From NCBI RefSeq assembly GCF_001766835.1, contig NZ_LKEU01000018.1, forward strand, positions 1-64,000: DNA of 64,000 nt, read 5' to 3'. This document shows, piece after piece, positions 18,021 to 26,468 of the stretch; within the stretch, counting starts at the first letter, position 1; each line of letters starts with the position of its first letter. Source of the DNA: Acetobacterium wieringae (GTDB taxonomy: Bacteria; Bacillota; Clostridia; Eubacteriales; Eubacteriaceae). The notes under the pieces are model-generated. The model saw nothing but the letters and a program-made list of their open reading frames with translations. It did not search any database and was not told where the DNA came from. A program made the translations under genes and the position numbers.

Positions 18021-18998
18021 ATGGTTACTATTATTGATCGAACCTTGACAACCTTTAATACGTCCGGGATGACCAGCCAGGATCTTAACCATTTCTGTGA
18101 CCTGCTTTTTACCTGTGGCGTCACCAAAATCGAATTGACCCCGGAGCTGGTTGACCGGCTTAATTTTCCGGTCACTGCTGCCGGTTTAAAACAATGGTTG
18201 GGGCAGCGACGTTTTTTTCTAACCCGGATTTTTCCCGAATCGCTCGCTTCGGCTGGCCCAGGGACGAAAGAACCGAAAGCCCTCTGGAAACTGGAGCCAA
18301 ATGAGCTGGTGGAAAAAAATATCCCCGTTGGCAAATTACATTCCTGTCACCATCAAAAGATCCGGATCACCGGATTAGAAGACCTGATGACCCGGGATTA
18401 TTCAGAAGTTTTTAAGGCCCTGCTGGACAGCGGTATTGACACTCTGGATCTCTGCCCCGGCAATCACCACCATTGTGCCACTGCCATCGCTCTGGAATGG
18501 CTATTGGCTGGCGGGCAGAGTATCAGCTGCGGTTTTGCCAACCATCATAACTTCCCACCGCTGGAAGAAGTGCTGATGGGGCTAAAACTAAGTCAACCTG
18601 ATTTGTTTACCGGTGACTTATCGGTTTTAAGTGAGCTGCGTGACCTTTATGAAAAACTGTCCGGCCAGCCGGTTGGCAAAATGAAGGCGATCATCGGAAC
18701 CGATATTTTCAAGGTCGAATCCGGTATTCATGTGGATGGGGTATTAAAAAACCCCAATACCTATGAACCCTTTAGTCCCCAAAGCGTTGGTAACCAGCGA
18801 GAAATTGTCCTGGGCAAACACTCCGGCCGCCAAAGCCTGTTGTATAAACTAAACGATTCGCAATTATCCGAGTCAGCCGCCCATAGCATTTTAAAACACT
18901 TAAAATCCCACTGCACTCAGTTAGGCCGAAATCTGTCCGATCGGGAACTGCGAACCCTTGCCAGAGAGGTACAAAATGACAAACAGATATATTGTTGA
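18021..18998 (+). CDS. nifV-omega: Homocitrate synthase subunit NifV-omega
   Basis: 325 residues. Contains the second half of the homocitrate synthase/isopropylmalate synthase family (ESGIHVDGVLKNPNTYEPFSPQ and LGKHSGRQSLLYKL), with an N-terminal barrel part lacking the DTTLRDGEQ catalytic start. In C. pasteurianum nifV is likewise split into omega and alpha genes. Together they should condense acetyl-CoA and 2-oxoglutarate to homocitrate, the organic ligand of FeMo-co. It overlaps the alpha gene. Confidence 0.92.
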   Translation: MVTIIDRTLTTFNTSGMTSQDLNHFCDLLFTCGVTKIELTPELVDRLNFPVTAAGLKQWLGQRRFFLTRIFPESLASAGPGTKEPKALWKLEPNELVEKNIPVGKLHSCHHQKIRITGLEDLMTRDYSEVFKALLDSGIDTLDLCPGNHHHCATAIALEWLLAGGQSISCGFANHHNFPPLEEVLMGLKLSQPDLFTGDLSVLSELRDLYEKLSGQPVGKMKAIIGTDIFKVESGIHVDGVLKNPNTYEPFSPQSVGNQREIVLGKHSGRQSLLYKLNDSQLSESAAHSILKHLKSHCTQLGRNLSDRELRTLAREVQNDKQIYC

Positions 18999-19785
18999 TA
19001 CGACCTTAAGAGACGGTGAACAAAGCCCCGGAATGGCCTTTTCGATCCGCGAAAAAATCACCATCGCCAAAGCTCTGGATACCCTGGGGGTTGCCCGGAT
19101 TGAAGCCGGTACCCCGGCCATGGGCAGAGAGGAATGCCGGGCCTTTGAAAAAATCAAACTGTCCTGTAAGCAGGCGAAGATTATTGGCTGGAACCGGATG
19201 AACCGCTCTGATATCAGCCAGTCCATCGGCTGCGGCGCCGACATTATCCATGTTTGTGTCCCGGCTTCGGATCTGCTGATTCGTGAGAAGCTGCGCACCA
19301 CCCGATCCCAGGTACTTAAAACCCTGAGTGCCTGCGCCGCGGCTGTCCATTCCGAAAAAAGAGAACTGACCATCGGTTTGGAGGACGCCTCCCGGGCCGA
19401 CTGGAATTTTGTCGTTTTACTGATTGAAACCGCCCAGCATCTGGGGGCCACCACCCTGCGTTTTTCAGATACCGTGGGGATCATGTCCCCCAGTCTCTGC
19501 AAGGCCACGATCAACCGGATTCCCGACAACATCGACATCGAGGTGCACATGCACAACGATTTGGGCATGGCCGTGGCCAACTCCATCCAGGGCCTCCGCT
19601 GTGGTGCCAAATATGCCGATACTACCCTCTTCGGCATCGGTGAGCGGGCCGGTAACTGCAATTTGGAACATCTCCTGATCGCCACCCAGGGTCAACTGGA
19701 CTTCGGTATCAACCTGGACGAACTGCAGTGGCGTCAAGCCGATCTAAAATCGATTATTTATAAAAATAACCTCGCATCTGCCTGA
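18976..19785 (+). CDS. nifV-alpha: Homocitrate synthase subunit NifV-alpha
   Basis: 269 residues from the ATG at 18976 (AGAGAGG site); a TTG lies six codons upstream. Catalytic TIM-barrel half with DTTLRDGEQSPGM, EAGTPAMG and metal-binding HMHNDLGMA. It overlaps nifV-omega by 23 bases, so the two subunits are cotranslated and probably equimolar. Last nif gene; a strong terminator follows at 19803. Confidence 0.94.
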   Translation: MTNRYIVDTTLRDGEQSPGMAFSIREKITIAKALDTLGVARIEAGTPAMGREECRAFEKIKLSCKQAKIIGWNRMNRSDISQSIGCGADIIHVCVPASDLLIREKLRTTRSQVLKTLSACAAAVHSEKRELTIGLEDASRADWNFVVLLIETAQHLGATTLRFSDTVGIMSPSLCKATINRIPDNIDIEVHMHNDLGMAVANSIQGLRCGAKYADTTLFGIGERAGNCNLEHLLIATQGQLDFGINLDELQWRQADLKSIIYKNNLASA

Positions 19786-19802
19786 TCGAATATCCGCCCA
19801 CT

Positions 19803-19828
19803 AAAAAAACACCTCACGGTGTTTTTTT
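19803..19828. terminator. Bidirectional intrinsic terminator
   Basis: AACACC/GGTGTT stem with a four-base loop, with A-run before and T-run after. It ends the nif transcript on the plus strand and the HPr gene on the minus strand. Confidence 0.88.
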
Positions 19829-19842
19829 ACCTCATATAATAA

Positions 19843-20118
19843 TTACACTTCACCAAAACCACTGCCGACGAGTGCCACCAGGGTTTCCACGGCCAGCATT
19901 TCATCCTCACCGACGGCAAAAATTTCAACCACATCGCCCTGGCCAATCCCCGTTGCCATAATACTCAAGAGCGATTTGGCATCTCCCTCTTTGGGATCGT
20001 CGCCCAATTTTTTAATTCGGATATCTGCTCTGAATTCTCCGGCCTTCTGACAAAACTCCGCCGCTGGCCGGGCGTGTAAACCGCTGGGATTAATAATCGT
20101 AACTGCTTTGCTGTGCAT
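19843..20118 (-). CDS. HPr-like phosphocarrier protein
   Basis: 91 residues with the PTS phosphorylation site His15 in NPSGLHARPAA and the regulatory serine Ser49 in DAKSLLSIMA. HPr carries phosphate from enzyme I to sugar transporters, and the Ser form acts with CcpA in catabolite control in Firmicutes. No PTS genes lie nearby. It is encoded downstream of the HAD phosphatase and SorC-like regulator and may belong to the same transcription unit (120-base gap). Confidence 0.9.
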   Translation of the reverse strand: MHSKAVTIINPSGLHARPAAEFCQKAGEFRADIRIKKLGDDPKEGDAKSLLSIMATGIGQGDVVEIFAVGEDEMLAVETLVALVGSGFGEV

Positions 20119-20238
20119 ACTTCTTACCTGTTAATGAATCTTTCATTCCTTTCCGTTTATTCATTTATTCGTTCCCGTCATCAACATGTTCGATTCGTCT
20201 TCTTATTATCTTCCCCTTTTTAGCTAAAATAAACAGGC

Positions 20239-21039
20239 TTACAGATAGTTGGTCATTTCTTTCAGCGAATCAAAAACACAATCCGGAACCACTGCTGAAC
20301 TTGCGACATCCGCCATTTTTGTCTCTCCAGTCAGCACCAGAAAACCCTTACCGCCGTTATTGACGCCGGTGGCCACATCGGTATAGATGCGATCGCCGAC
20401 AAAGGCCACGTCCTCTTTTTTATGCCCGGTGATGGCTAAAATCATCTCCATGGTTTCGGGAAAGGGCTTGCCTAAGTATTTGGGTTCCACTCCGGTGGAT
20501 TTGGTAATCAGAGCACACATCGAACCGCAATCGGGGATAAAACCAGTTTCGGTGGGACAGACCAAATCCAGATGGGTGGATAAAAAAACTGCGCCATTGT
20601 TAATAAAGGTGCAGATTTTCTTAAGCTTTTCATAGGTCAAGGTGGTGTCAAAGCTCGCCACTGCCACATCTGGCTGCTCTAGGACCAGCTTGATGCCGTT
20701 TTTTTTAAAACTCTCCTCCAGCAGTGGCGTGCCCATCAGATAGACAGATTGTCCGGGATAATAGGTTTTTAAATAGTTTATGGTCACATCCCCGGAGGTA
20801 ATAATCCGGTCGGCTTCCACAAAGCAGCCCATTTTCTTCAGTTTTTCCTGATAAAAGCTGGATCCCCGGGATGAATTATTGGTGATAAAAATAAAATCTT
20901 TTTGATGGCTTCTGAGCGCTTCAATAAAATCCAGTGCCCCATCAATTAAACCGTTACCCAGATAAAACGTTCCATCCATATCCAGAGCAAATAATTTAAC
21001 ATCTCTTAAGGCTTCCTCTTTTGACAATATCATTTTCAA
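20239..21039 (-). CDS. HAD-superfamily phosphatase, NagD/4-nitrophenylphosphatase type
   Basis: 266 residues. Motif I FALDMDGTFYLGN (nucleophile Asp), motif II FITNNSSRGSS, a Lys around EPKYLGKPFPE and motif IV FVGDRIYTDVATGVNNG define the NagD-like C2-cap phosphatases, cytoplasmic enzymes acting on small phosphometabolites. The start overlaps the stop of the upstream SorC-like regulator by four bases (ATGA), so the two are coupled and the regulator may control it. Confidence 0.88.
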   Translation of the reverse strand: MKMILSKEEALRDVKLFALDMDGTFYLGNGLIDGALDFIEALRSHQKDFIFITNNSSRGSSFYQEKLKKMGCFVEADRIITSGDVTINYLKTYYPGQSVYLMGTPLLEESFKKNGIKLVLEQPDVAVASFDTTLTYEKLKKICTFINNGAVFLSTHLDLVCPTETGFIPDCGSMCALITKSTGVEPKYLGKPFPETMEMILAITGHKKEDVAFVGDRIYTDVATGVNNGGKGFLVLTGETKMADVASSAVVPDCVFDSLKEMTNYL

Positions 21040-22046
21040 TCGGCCCTCTTTATTTCTGGAGTCCCGAATCCAATTTTTTCCACGTGTTCAAAAACGTCAT
21101 CGAATTCCAGCAATTTTTTTCCGCACTCCACGTCAGTAACCAGGACATTAATGAAACCGCCTTTGATGGCCCCCTGGATCGCCCGGGCTTTTTCAGAACC
21201 ACTGGCAACACCAATGGAATGGGGAACCCGCCGAAGTTTCTTGATGTCAACCCCAATCACACAATTATCAGACTCAAACGCTTCAGTGCTGCCATTGATA
21301 TCAAAAAATTGCATACAGACATCACCCACCACATTTTTTTTGCGCATGGTTTCCATGTCTTTTTCATCGTAATAGCCGGTAGACATAATCGCCGATCCGC
21401 GATTGGGCACGCCGATCCCAACCACCGCTACGTCCAGGCCATCGCCCATTTTAATGATCCGCTTAATATCCGGCTCCTTCATTAATTCTTCTTTGATCTT
21501 GATTCCAGACACTCGGGCCGGGGCGTGGAGCAAATAAGAAACGCCGCCAAAAGCCTTTGCCAAAGCTTCGACAATGGTATTGGAGTGCAGCTCCATACCC
21601 AGATGTCCGATCCCACCGATGAGGGGAATGAAGGTCACCCGCTTTGAGGTTCCCTTTGAGATAAAACGATAGATCTGGCCAATGGAAGAACCCATCGAAA
21701 CCCCGATAATCGTATCATCTTTAATTAACCGCTCGAGATAATTGGCAGTCGCTTTAGCCAACTCATCCTTCTGATCCCGGCTGTCCTGTTTCATATCCAC
21801 AATGAAAACTTCTTTCAAGCCATAGCGACTCTCCAGCTTTTTTTCCAGATCCACATAGTTGTTACCAAAAATAGGATCGATAATAATTTTGACAATCCCT
21901 CGCTCCTTGGCGTTCTGAAGAATCCGGGACACCGTTGGACGGGAAAGACCCAACTCTTTGGCAATCAACTTTTGATTGATATCCTGGTTATAGTACATCT
22001 CACAGATTTTCACCATCAGACGTTCATCATCCACTACTTTTTTCAT
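21036..22046 (-). CDS. SorC/DeoR-type sugar-binding transcriptional regulator
   Basis: 336 residues. N-terminal helix-turn-helix (LIAKELGLSRPTVSRILQNAKERGIV) followed by a SorC-like sugar-phosphate-binding domain (IIGVSMGSSIGQIYRF, VVGIGVPNRGS, GVASGSEKARAIQGAIKGGFINVLVTD). Such regulators sense phosphorylated sugars. GAGG precedes the ATG. Forms an operon with the HAD phosphatase; ligand unknown. Confidence 0.88.
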   Translation of the reverse strand: MKKVVDDERLMVKICEMYYNQDINQKLIAKELGLSRPTVSRILQNAKERGIVKIIIDPIFGNNYVDLEKKLESRYGLKEVFIVDMKQDSRDQKDELAKATANYLERLIKDDTIIGVSMGSSIGQIYRFISKGTSKRVTFIPLIGGIGHLGMELHSNTIVEALAKAFGGVSYLLHAPARVSGIKIKEELMKEPDIKRIIKMGDGLDVAVVGIGVPNRGSAIMSTGYYDEKDMETMRKKNVVGDVCMQFFDINGSTEAFESDNCVIGVDIKKLRRVPHSIGVASGSEKARAIQGAIKGGFINVLVTDVECGKKLLEFDDVFEHVEKIGFGTPEIKRAD

Positions 22047-22171
22047 TCCCTCACCTCGCTATCTGTACTTTTTTTTATATTCATTTCTGAAATTTTGCAA
22101 CTATTCCTTAATTATAGTATTATCGATGAAAATGTCAATCCTTTCATTTGTTTTTGTAAACGAGCAAACAT

Positions 22172-22212
22172 AAAAGAGCCCCCCATATTTACCAATGCAA
22201 ATATAGAGAGCT
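22172..22212 (-). terminator. Terminator after glnK1
   Basis: On the minus strand AGCTCTCTATATTT pairs fully, counting G-T pairs, with AAATATGGGGGGCT, followed by TTTTAT. Confidence 0.8.
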
Positions 22213-22238
22213 CCTTTAAAACGATTAGACCCCATTTT

Positions 22239-22577
22239 TTACAATGCGATATCGCCTCGTTCTCCGGTTCTAATCCGGATACATTCCTCGACTGACTTAA
22301 TAAAGATTTTGCCATCGCCAATTTCCCCGGTTCGCACCACACTCATAATCAACTGAATTATTTCTTCAACCTTGTCGTCAGCTACTACAATTTTTATTTC
22401 AATTTTGGGAATCATGTTCATCATTACCGAGGTGCCACGGTTATGAGCTACCCAACCATACTGGTTACCACATCCCAGTACTTGCCGGATATTCATGCCA
22501 TTGACCTTTGCTGCCAAAAAAGCATCCTTGAGGGGTTCCAGCTTTTCCGGACGGATAATCGCTTCGATCTGTTTCAT
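22239..22577 (-). CDS. glnK: PII signal protein GlnK, first copy
   Basis: 112 residues from the ATG at 22577 (AAAGG upstream; the open frame extends 19 codons further without a site). PII fold with IEAIIRPEKLEPLKDAF start and RTGEIGDGKIFIKSVEE C-terminal nucleotide site. The T-loop reads GWVAHNRGTSV where enteric PII has the uridylylated Tyr in EVYRG or ELYRG, so the usual modification site is missing. It lies 56 bases after amt1; GlnK normally plugs the Amt trimer when ammonium rises. Confidence 0.92.
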   Translation of the reverse strand: MKQIEAIIRPEKLEPLKDAFLAAKVNGMNIRQVLGCGNQYGWVAHNRGTSVMMNMIPKIEIKIVVADDKVEEIIQLIMSVVRTGEIGDGKIFIKSVEECIRIRTGERGDIAL

Positions 22578-22633
22578 TTCTTTTTCCTTTCGTTTTAGAA
22601 TTGCTGTCTTCTGGTATTTTAGTCGATCAGCCA

Positions 22634-23887
22634 CTATTGGTCAATTCCAGAAAAAGCGGGATAACCTTCTTCACTATGTTCACTGATATCCAGACCCAGG
22701 GCTTCGGCTTCGGGAGCGACCCGGATTGCCATGACCTTTTTGAGGATTAGCATAATCACTGCCGTCATTGTTCCCGAATAAAGCACCGCAATCAGCAGCG
22801 CAATCAGCTGAGCCACAAATAACTGGGTGTCACCAAAGAACAACCCATTCCATTGTGCTACCGGATTGATGGCTGTCTGAGCAAACAGCCCGGTGGCAAT
22901 AACCCCCCAGATCCCACTGATACCATGACAACCAAACGCATCCAGGGTATCATCATAGCCGAATTTAACCTTCACCTTTGTTAAAAAGAAAAAGCAGATT
23001 GGACTCACCACAGCGCCGATAAACAAAGCCGCTTCGGTCGGTACAAAACCAGCTCCGGGCGTAATGGAAACCAAGCCGACGATCGAACCGGTAATGGCAC
23101 CCATAACCGTCACTTTTTTATAAGCGACCATTTCAACCAGCATCCAGGTTAGCATCGCTGCTGCCGATGCCAGCAGGGTGGTCACCACTGCGTGAACCGC
23201 TAAACCGTTGGCAGCCAGGGCAGAACCGCCATTAAAGGCAAACCAGCCAACCCATAAAATCGCCCCACCGATGACAAACAGCGGAATATTATGGGGATGA
23301 TAGGACTTAATGCCATATCCTTTTCGGGATCCCAAAATAATACAAGCCACCAGGCCAGAAATCCCCGAACTTATTTCGATGACAAAACCGCCGGCAAAAT
23401 CAACCGCACCGAAACCGGCAATCAAACCACCCTGACCCCAAACCATATGAGCCATTGGATAATAAACCAGCAGCATCCAAAACGTTACAAAAATAAACAA
23501 TGCCGAAAACCGCATTCTTCCCGACAGCGAACCGACCACAATCGCTGGCGTAACCATACAGAATACCAGTTGAAAAATAGCAAATAGCTGACCCGGGATA
23601 CTACCCGCATAGGGGCCTGGCGCCGATGCACTGATGCCCCTGAAAAACACATTGCTTAAATCACCAATCACACCAAACCCGCCAAAATCCGGACCAAAAG
23701 CCAGGGAATATCCCACCATATACCACATCACCGTTGCCAGTCCGCAGCAAAACACCACTGACATGATCGTATTAAGCACATTTTTCCGTCGCACCATCCC
23801 GGCATAGAATAGTGCCAGTCCTGGGGTCATAAAAAAAACCAGCATGGTACAAATCAGAATAAATGTTACATCTCCTGAATTAATCAT
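22634..23887 (-). CDS. amt: Ammonium transporter Amt, first copy
   Basis: 417 residues from the ATG at 23887, which has GGAGG directly upstream; an earlier in-frame ATG at 23899 would put that site inside the gene. Eleven membrane spans with Amt signatures: FFMTPGLALFYAGMVRRKN, DFAGGFVIEISSGISGL and FGCHGISGIWGVIATGLFA, including the pore histidine pair. Imports ammonium across the inner membrane. Paralogue of the gene at 24776 with matching length. Led by an ANTAR-like leader. Confidence 0.94.
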   Translation of the reverse strand: MINSGDVTFILICTMLVFFMTPGLALFYAGMVRRKNVLNTIMSVVFCCGLATVMWYMVGYSLAFGPDFGGFGVIGDLSNVFFRGISASAPGPYAGSIPGQLFAIFQLVFCMVTPAIVVGSLSGRMRFSALFIFVTFWMLLVYYPMAHMVWGQGGLIAGFGAVDFAGGFVIEISSGISGLVACIILGSRKGYGIKSYHPHNIPLFVIGGAILWVGWFAFNGGSALAANGLAVHAVVTTLLASAAAMLTWMLVEMVAYKKVTVMGAITGSIVGLVSITPGAGFVPTEAALFIGAVVSPICFFFLTKVKVKFGYDDTLDAFGCHGISGIWGVIATGLFAQTAINPVAQWNGLFFGDTQLFVAQLIALLIAVLYSGTMTAVIMLILKKVMAIRVAPEAEALGLDISEHSEEGYPAFSGIDQ

Positions 23888-23925
23888 AATTTCCTCCATA
23901 ATTCTCTTTTTTCGTTATTTATGCC

Positions 23926-24260
23926 AATCACTGAATCGGGTTCAGTGATTATCTGATCAACCCACTTTAAAACCTGCACGTATGGCCGGCCGCTATGCTT
24001 ATCGCCTTTGATAAGTTGATTGAATTATCTGATAAATCAGTAATTCAGACGCTCAACGCAAAAAAAGACGACAACAAAAAAACTGTTATCGCCTTTGATC
24101 ATCGCAATTCAGATCCGGTTCATCGCTGGGTCGATCCTCTTCATTGACAATCGACTGAACCTTTTCGCTATTATTTAAGGTTGATGCTACTATTTAATTT
24201 TAGCTGACCCATTTCCGACTCAGCAAGTCGAATTATAGCATTACTCAACCCGGGAGTCAA
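23926..24260 (-). promoter_or_regulatory. amt1 promoter and ANTAR-type leader
   Basis: Promoter on the minus strand: TTGACT (24260-24255), 17 bases, TATAAT (24237-24232). Downstream comes a P1-like hairpin (24155-24130; GTCGAT/ATCGAC outer stem, loop AATGAA at 24145-24140), then a P2-like hairpin (24101-24086; loop AAAGGC) overlapping a terminator (24093-24061, GGCGATAAC pairing with GTTGTCGTC, then T-run). A third hairpin (24015-23998) is a perfect CTTATC-AAAGGC-GATAAG. All three loops have A1 and G4. A further hairpin, AATCACTGAA/TTCAGTGATT, is at 23950-23926. The pieces are read directly; ANTAR control is inference. Confidence 0.72.
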
Positions 24261-24310
24261 TCCTAGAATTTCAAGAATCACAAAGCTGACAGTTATTTAA
24301 AATACGCCAC

Positions 24311-24344
24311 AAAAAAAAGACGATTATATTTAAATATAATCGTC
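24311..24344 (-). terminator. Terminator after glnK2
   Basis: A perfect palindromic stem with arms GACGATTATATTT and AAATATAATCGTC, followed on the minus strand by a long T-run. It separates the two amt-glnK units. Confidence 0.92.
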
Positions 24345-24365
24345 TCAGTCCTCAATCACTAACTT

Positions 24366-24704
24366 TTAAAGTGCAATATCGCCCCGCTCTCCGGTTCGAA
24401 TCCGAATACACTCCTCCACCGGTTTGATAAAAATTTTACCATCACCAATTTCACCAGTTCGGACAGTATCCATAATCAGTTGGACAGTTTCCTCAACCTT
24501 ATCATCGGCAACCACAATCTTTATTTCGATTTTAGGTAGCATATTCATCATGACCGAGGTTCCCCGATTATGGGCTACCCATCCAAATTGGTTCCCGCAT
24601 CCGAGTATCTGACGGACGTTCATACCATTGACCTTTGCTTCTAAAAATGCGTCCTTTAAAGGTTCCAACTTTTCCGGACGGATAATTGCTTCAATCAGTT
24701 TCAT
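24366..24704 (-). CDS. glnK: PII signal protein GlnK, second copy
   Basis: 112 residues from the ATG at 24704, which follows AAAGG; near-identical to the copy at 22239. The T-loop is again GWVAHNRGTSV without the enteric Tyr. It is paired with amt2 (71-base gap). Two near-identical glnK genes downstream of two amt genes point to a tandem duplication of a two-gene unit. Confidence 0.92.
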   Translation of the reverse strand: MKLIEAIIRPEKLEPLKDAFLEAKVNGMNVRQILGCGNQFGWVAHNRGTSVMMNMLPKIEIKIVVADDKVEETVQLIMDTVRTGEIGDGKIFIKPVEECIRIRTGERGDIAL

Positions 24705-24775
24705 AAGTTTTTTCCTTTCTTTACTGATTGCGAAGCCATGATGGCATGACTCCTCAACCACATTTCAATATCGTT

Positions 24776-26029
24776 CTATTGATCAATTCCCGAGAAAGCC
24801 GGGTAACCTTGTTCGCTGTGTTCGCTGATATCCAGACCCAATGCCTCTGCCTCCGGCGAAACACGGATAGTCATGACTTTTTTAAGCACCAGCATTATGA
24901 CTGTGGTCATCGCAGCTGAATAGATAACAGAAATTCCTACGGCCATCAATTGTGCCACAAATAATTCGGTTGCCCCGAAAAACAAACCGTCCCACTGCGC
25001 AATCGGGTTGATGGCTGACTGAGCAAACAGACCAGTCGCTATACCACCCCAGATTCCGCCAATTCCGTGGCAACCAAAGGCATCCAGTGAATCATCATAG
25101 CCAAACTTCTGTTTGACCTTGGTCATAAAAAATAAGCAGATGGGGCTAACCAGAGCGCCAATCACCAGTGCCGCACCAAATGGTACAAATCCTGAACCCG
25201 GAGTAATGGCCACCAAACCGATAACAGCACCAGTCACCGCCCCCAGAACCGTCACTTTTTTATAAAGAATTGATTCCATCAGCATCCAGCTTAACATTGC
25301 AGCAGACGATGCGATCATTGTATTACCCATCGCCTGAACCGCCAATCCATTAGCGGCCAGCGCTGATGCCCCATTGAAGGCGAACCAACCAACCCAAAGA
25401 ATCGCACCCCCGGTGAAAACCATTGGAATGTTATGCGGATGATACGCTAAAATACCATAACCTTTTCTTTTACCAAGGATGATACAGGCAATCAAACCAG
25501 AAACTCCGGAACTAATATGAATAACATTTCCGCCGGCAAAATCGACCGCTCCCAATCCGGCGATAAAGCCGCCTAAGCCCCAAACCATATGAGCCAATGG
25601 GTAATAGACTAGCAATAACCAGAAGGCAATAAAAATAAACATTGCCGAAAATTTCATTCGGCCTTCTAAGGCTCCCACCAGAATAGCTGGTGTAATAATA
25701 CAAAACATCAGCTGGAAAATCGCAAACAGGGCACCCGGTATATTGGCCGCATAAGGTCCGGCTTCTGTGGCACTGACCCCACTAAAAAAAGCATTGCTCA
25801 AATTTCCGACAACACCCAGACCGCCAACATCTTCTCCAAATGAGATTGAATAACCGATGGCAAACCACATAACGGTCGCCAGTCCACAACAAAACAATAC
25901 CGACATTAATGTATTAATGACGTTCTTTCGCCGAACCATCCCTCCATAAAATAATCCCAGGCCGGGGGTCATAAAGAATACCAGCATTGAACCGATCAGA
26001 ACAAATGCGACATCACCAGAATTAATCAT
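24776..26029 (-). CDS. amt: Ammonium transporter Amt, second copy
   Basis: 417 residues, the same length as amt1 and highly similar throughout (FFMTPGLGLFYGGMVRRKN, DFAGGNVIHISSGVSGL, FGCHGIGGIWGGIATGLFA). Inner-membrane ammonium channel. GGAAG precedes the ATG. Its 400-base leader contains two tandem ANTAR-like terminator units, so the copies may differ in the number of control checkpoints. Confidence 0.94.
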   Translation of the reverse strand: MINSGDVAFVLIGSMLVFFMTPGLGLFYGGMVRRKNVINTLMSVLFCCGLATVMWFAIGYSISFGEDVGGLGVVGNLSNAFFSGVSATEAGPYAANIPGALFAIFQLMFCIITPAILVGALEGRMKFSAMFIFIAFWLLLVYYPLAHMVWGLGGFIAGLGAVDFAGGNVIHISSGVSGLIACIILGKRKGYGILAYHPHNIPMVFTGGAILWVGWFAFNGASALAANGLAVQAMGNTMIASSAAMLSWMLMESILYKKVTVLGAVTGAVIGLVAITPGSGFVPFGAALVIGALVSPICLFFMTKVKQKFGYDDSLDAFGCHGIGGIWGGIATGLFAQSAINPIAQWDGLFFGATELFVAQLMAVGISVIYSAAMTTVIMLVLKKVMTIRVSPEAEALGLDISEHSEQGYPAFSGIDQ

Positions 26030-26213
26030 CTTAACTTCCTCTTTTCTTAATTATTTTGATTCAATCATTTAAATATGATAATCTTAAACCATTTAGTCAT
26101 CTTCTTATGCAATTTATAATTTCAGTCTTTTGGGGAATTCGCCTAATGTTCTTAGTTCACTGGCAATTCATTGTCTTATTCTCATTCAAACAATAGTCAA
26201 AGACAAATCCTTC

Positions 26214-26430
26214 AAAAAAAGGCGATAACATTCATGACTGTTATCGCCTTTGATAAATTAATTTGCCTATTTTAGTTTGAAAAAAAAGGTGATAACAGAA
26301 ACTTCTGTTATCACCTTTGATAAGCGTCTTAAATCCCAGGTATCATCTTAATAGTCCGGTCTTCTTTGACTTCTATTAAGCTTACCTTAAGATATTTTTG
26401 ATTATAACACCATAAAAATCGACTGTCAAT
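26214..26430 (-). promoter_or_regulatory. amt2 promoter and tandem ANTAR-type leader
   Basis: Consensus promoter on the minus strand: TTGACA (26430-26425), 17 bases, TATAAT (26407-26402). Then a P1-like hairpin (26380-26347): eight-base outer stem CTTAATAG/CTATTAAG and inner GTC-AAAGAA-GAC. Next a P2-like hairpin (26323-26308; TTATC-AAAGGT-GATAA) overlaps terminator one (26315-26281, GGTGATAACAGA arm, T-run). A second TTATC-AAAGGC-GATAA (26256-26241) overlaps terminator two (26248-26214, GGCGATAACA arm, T-run). All loops have A1 and G4. This is the clearest P1-P2-terminator layout in the window. Confidence 0.8.
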
Positions 26431-26468
26431 GTGATTTTCATAAATTTTCATTGCAAACAGTTTTCTCT

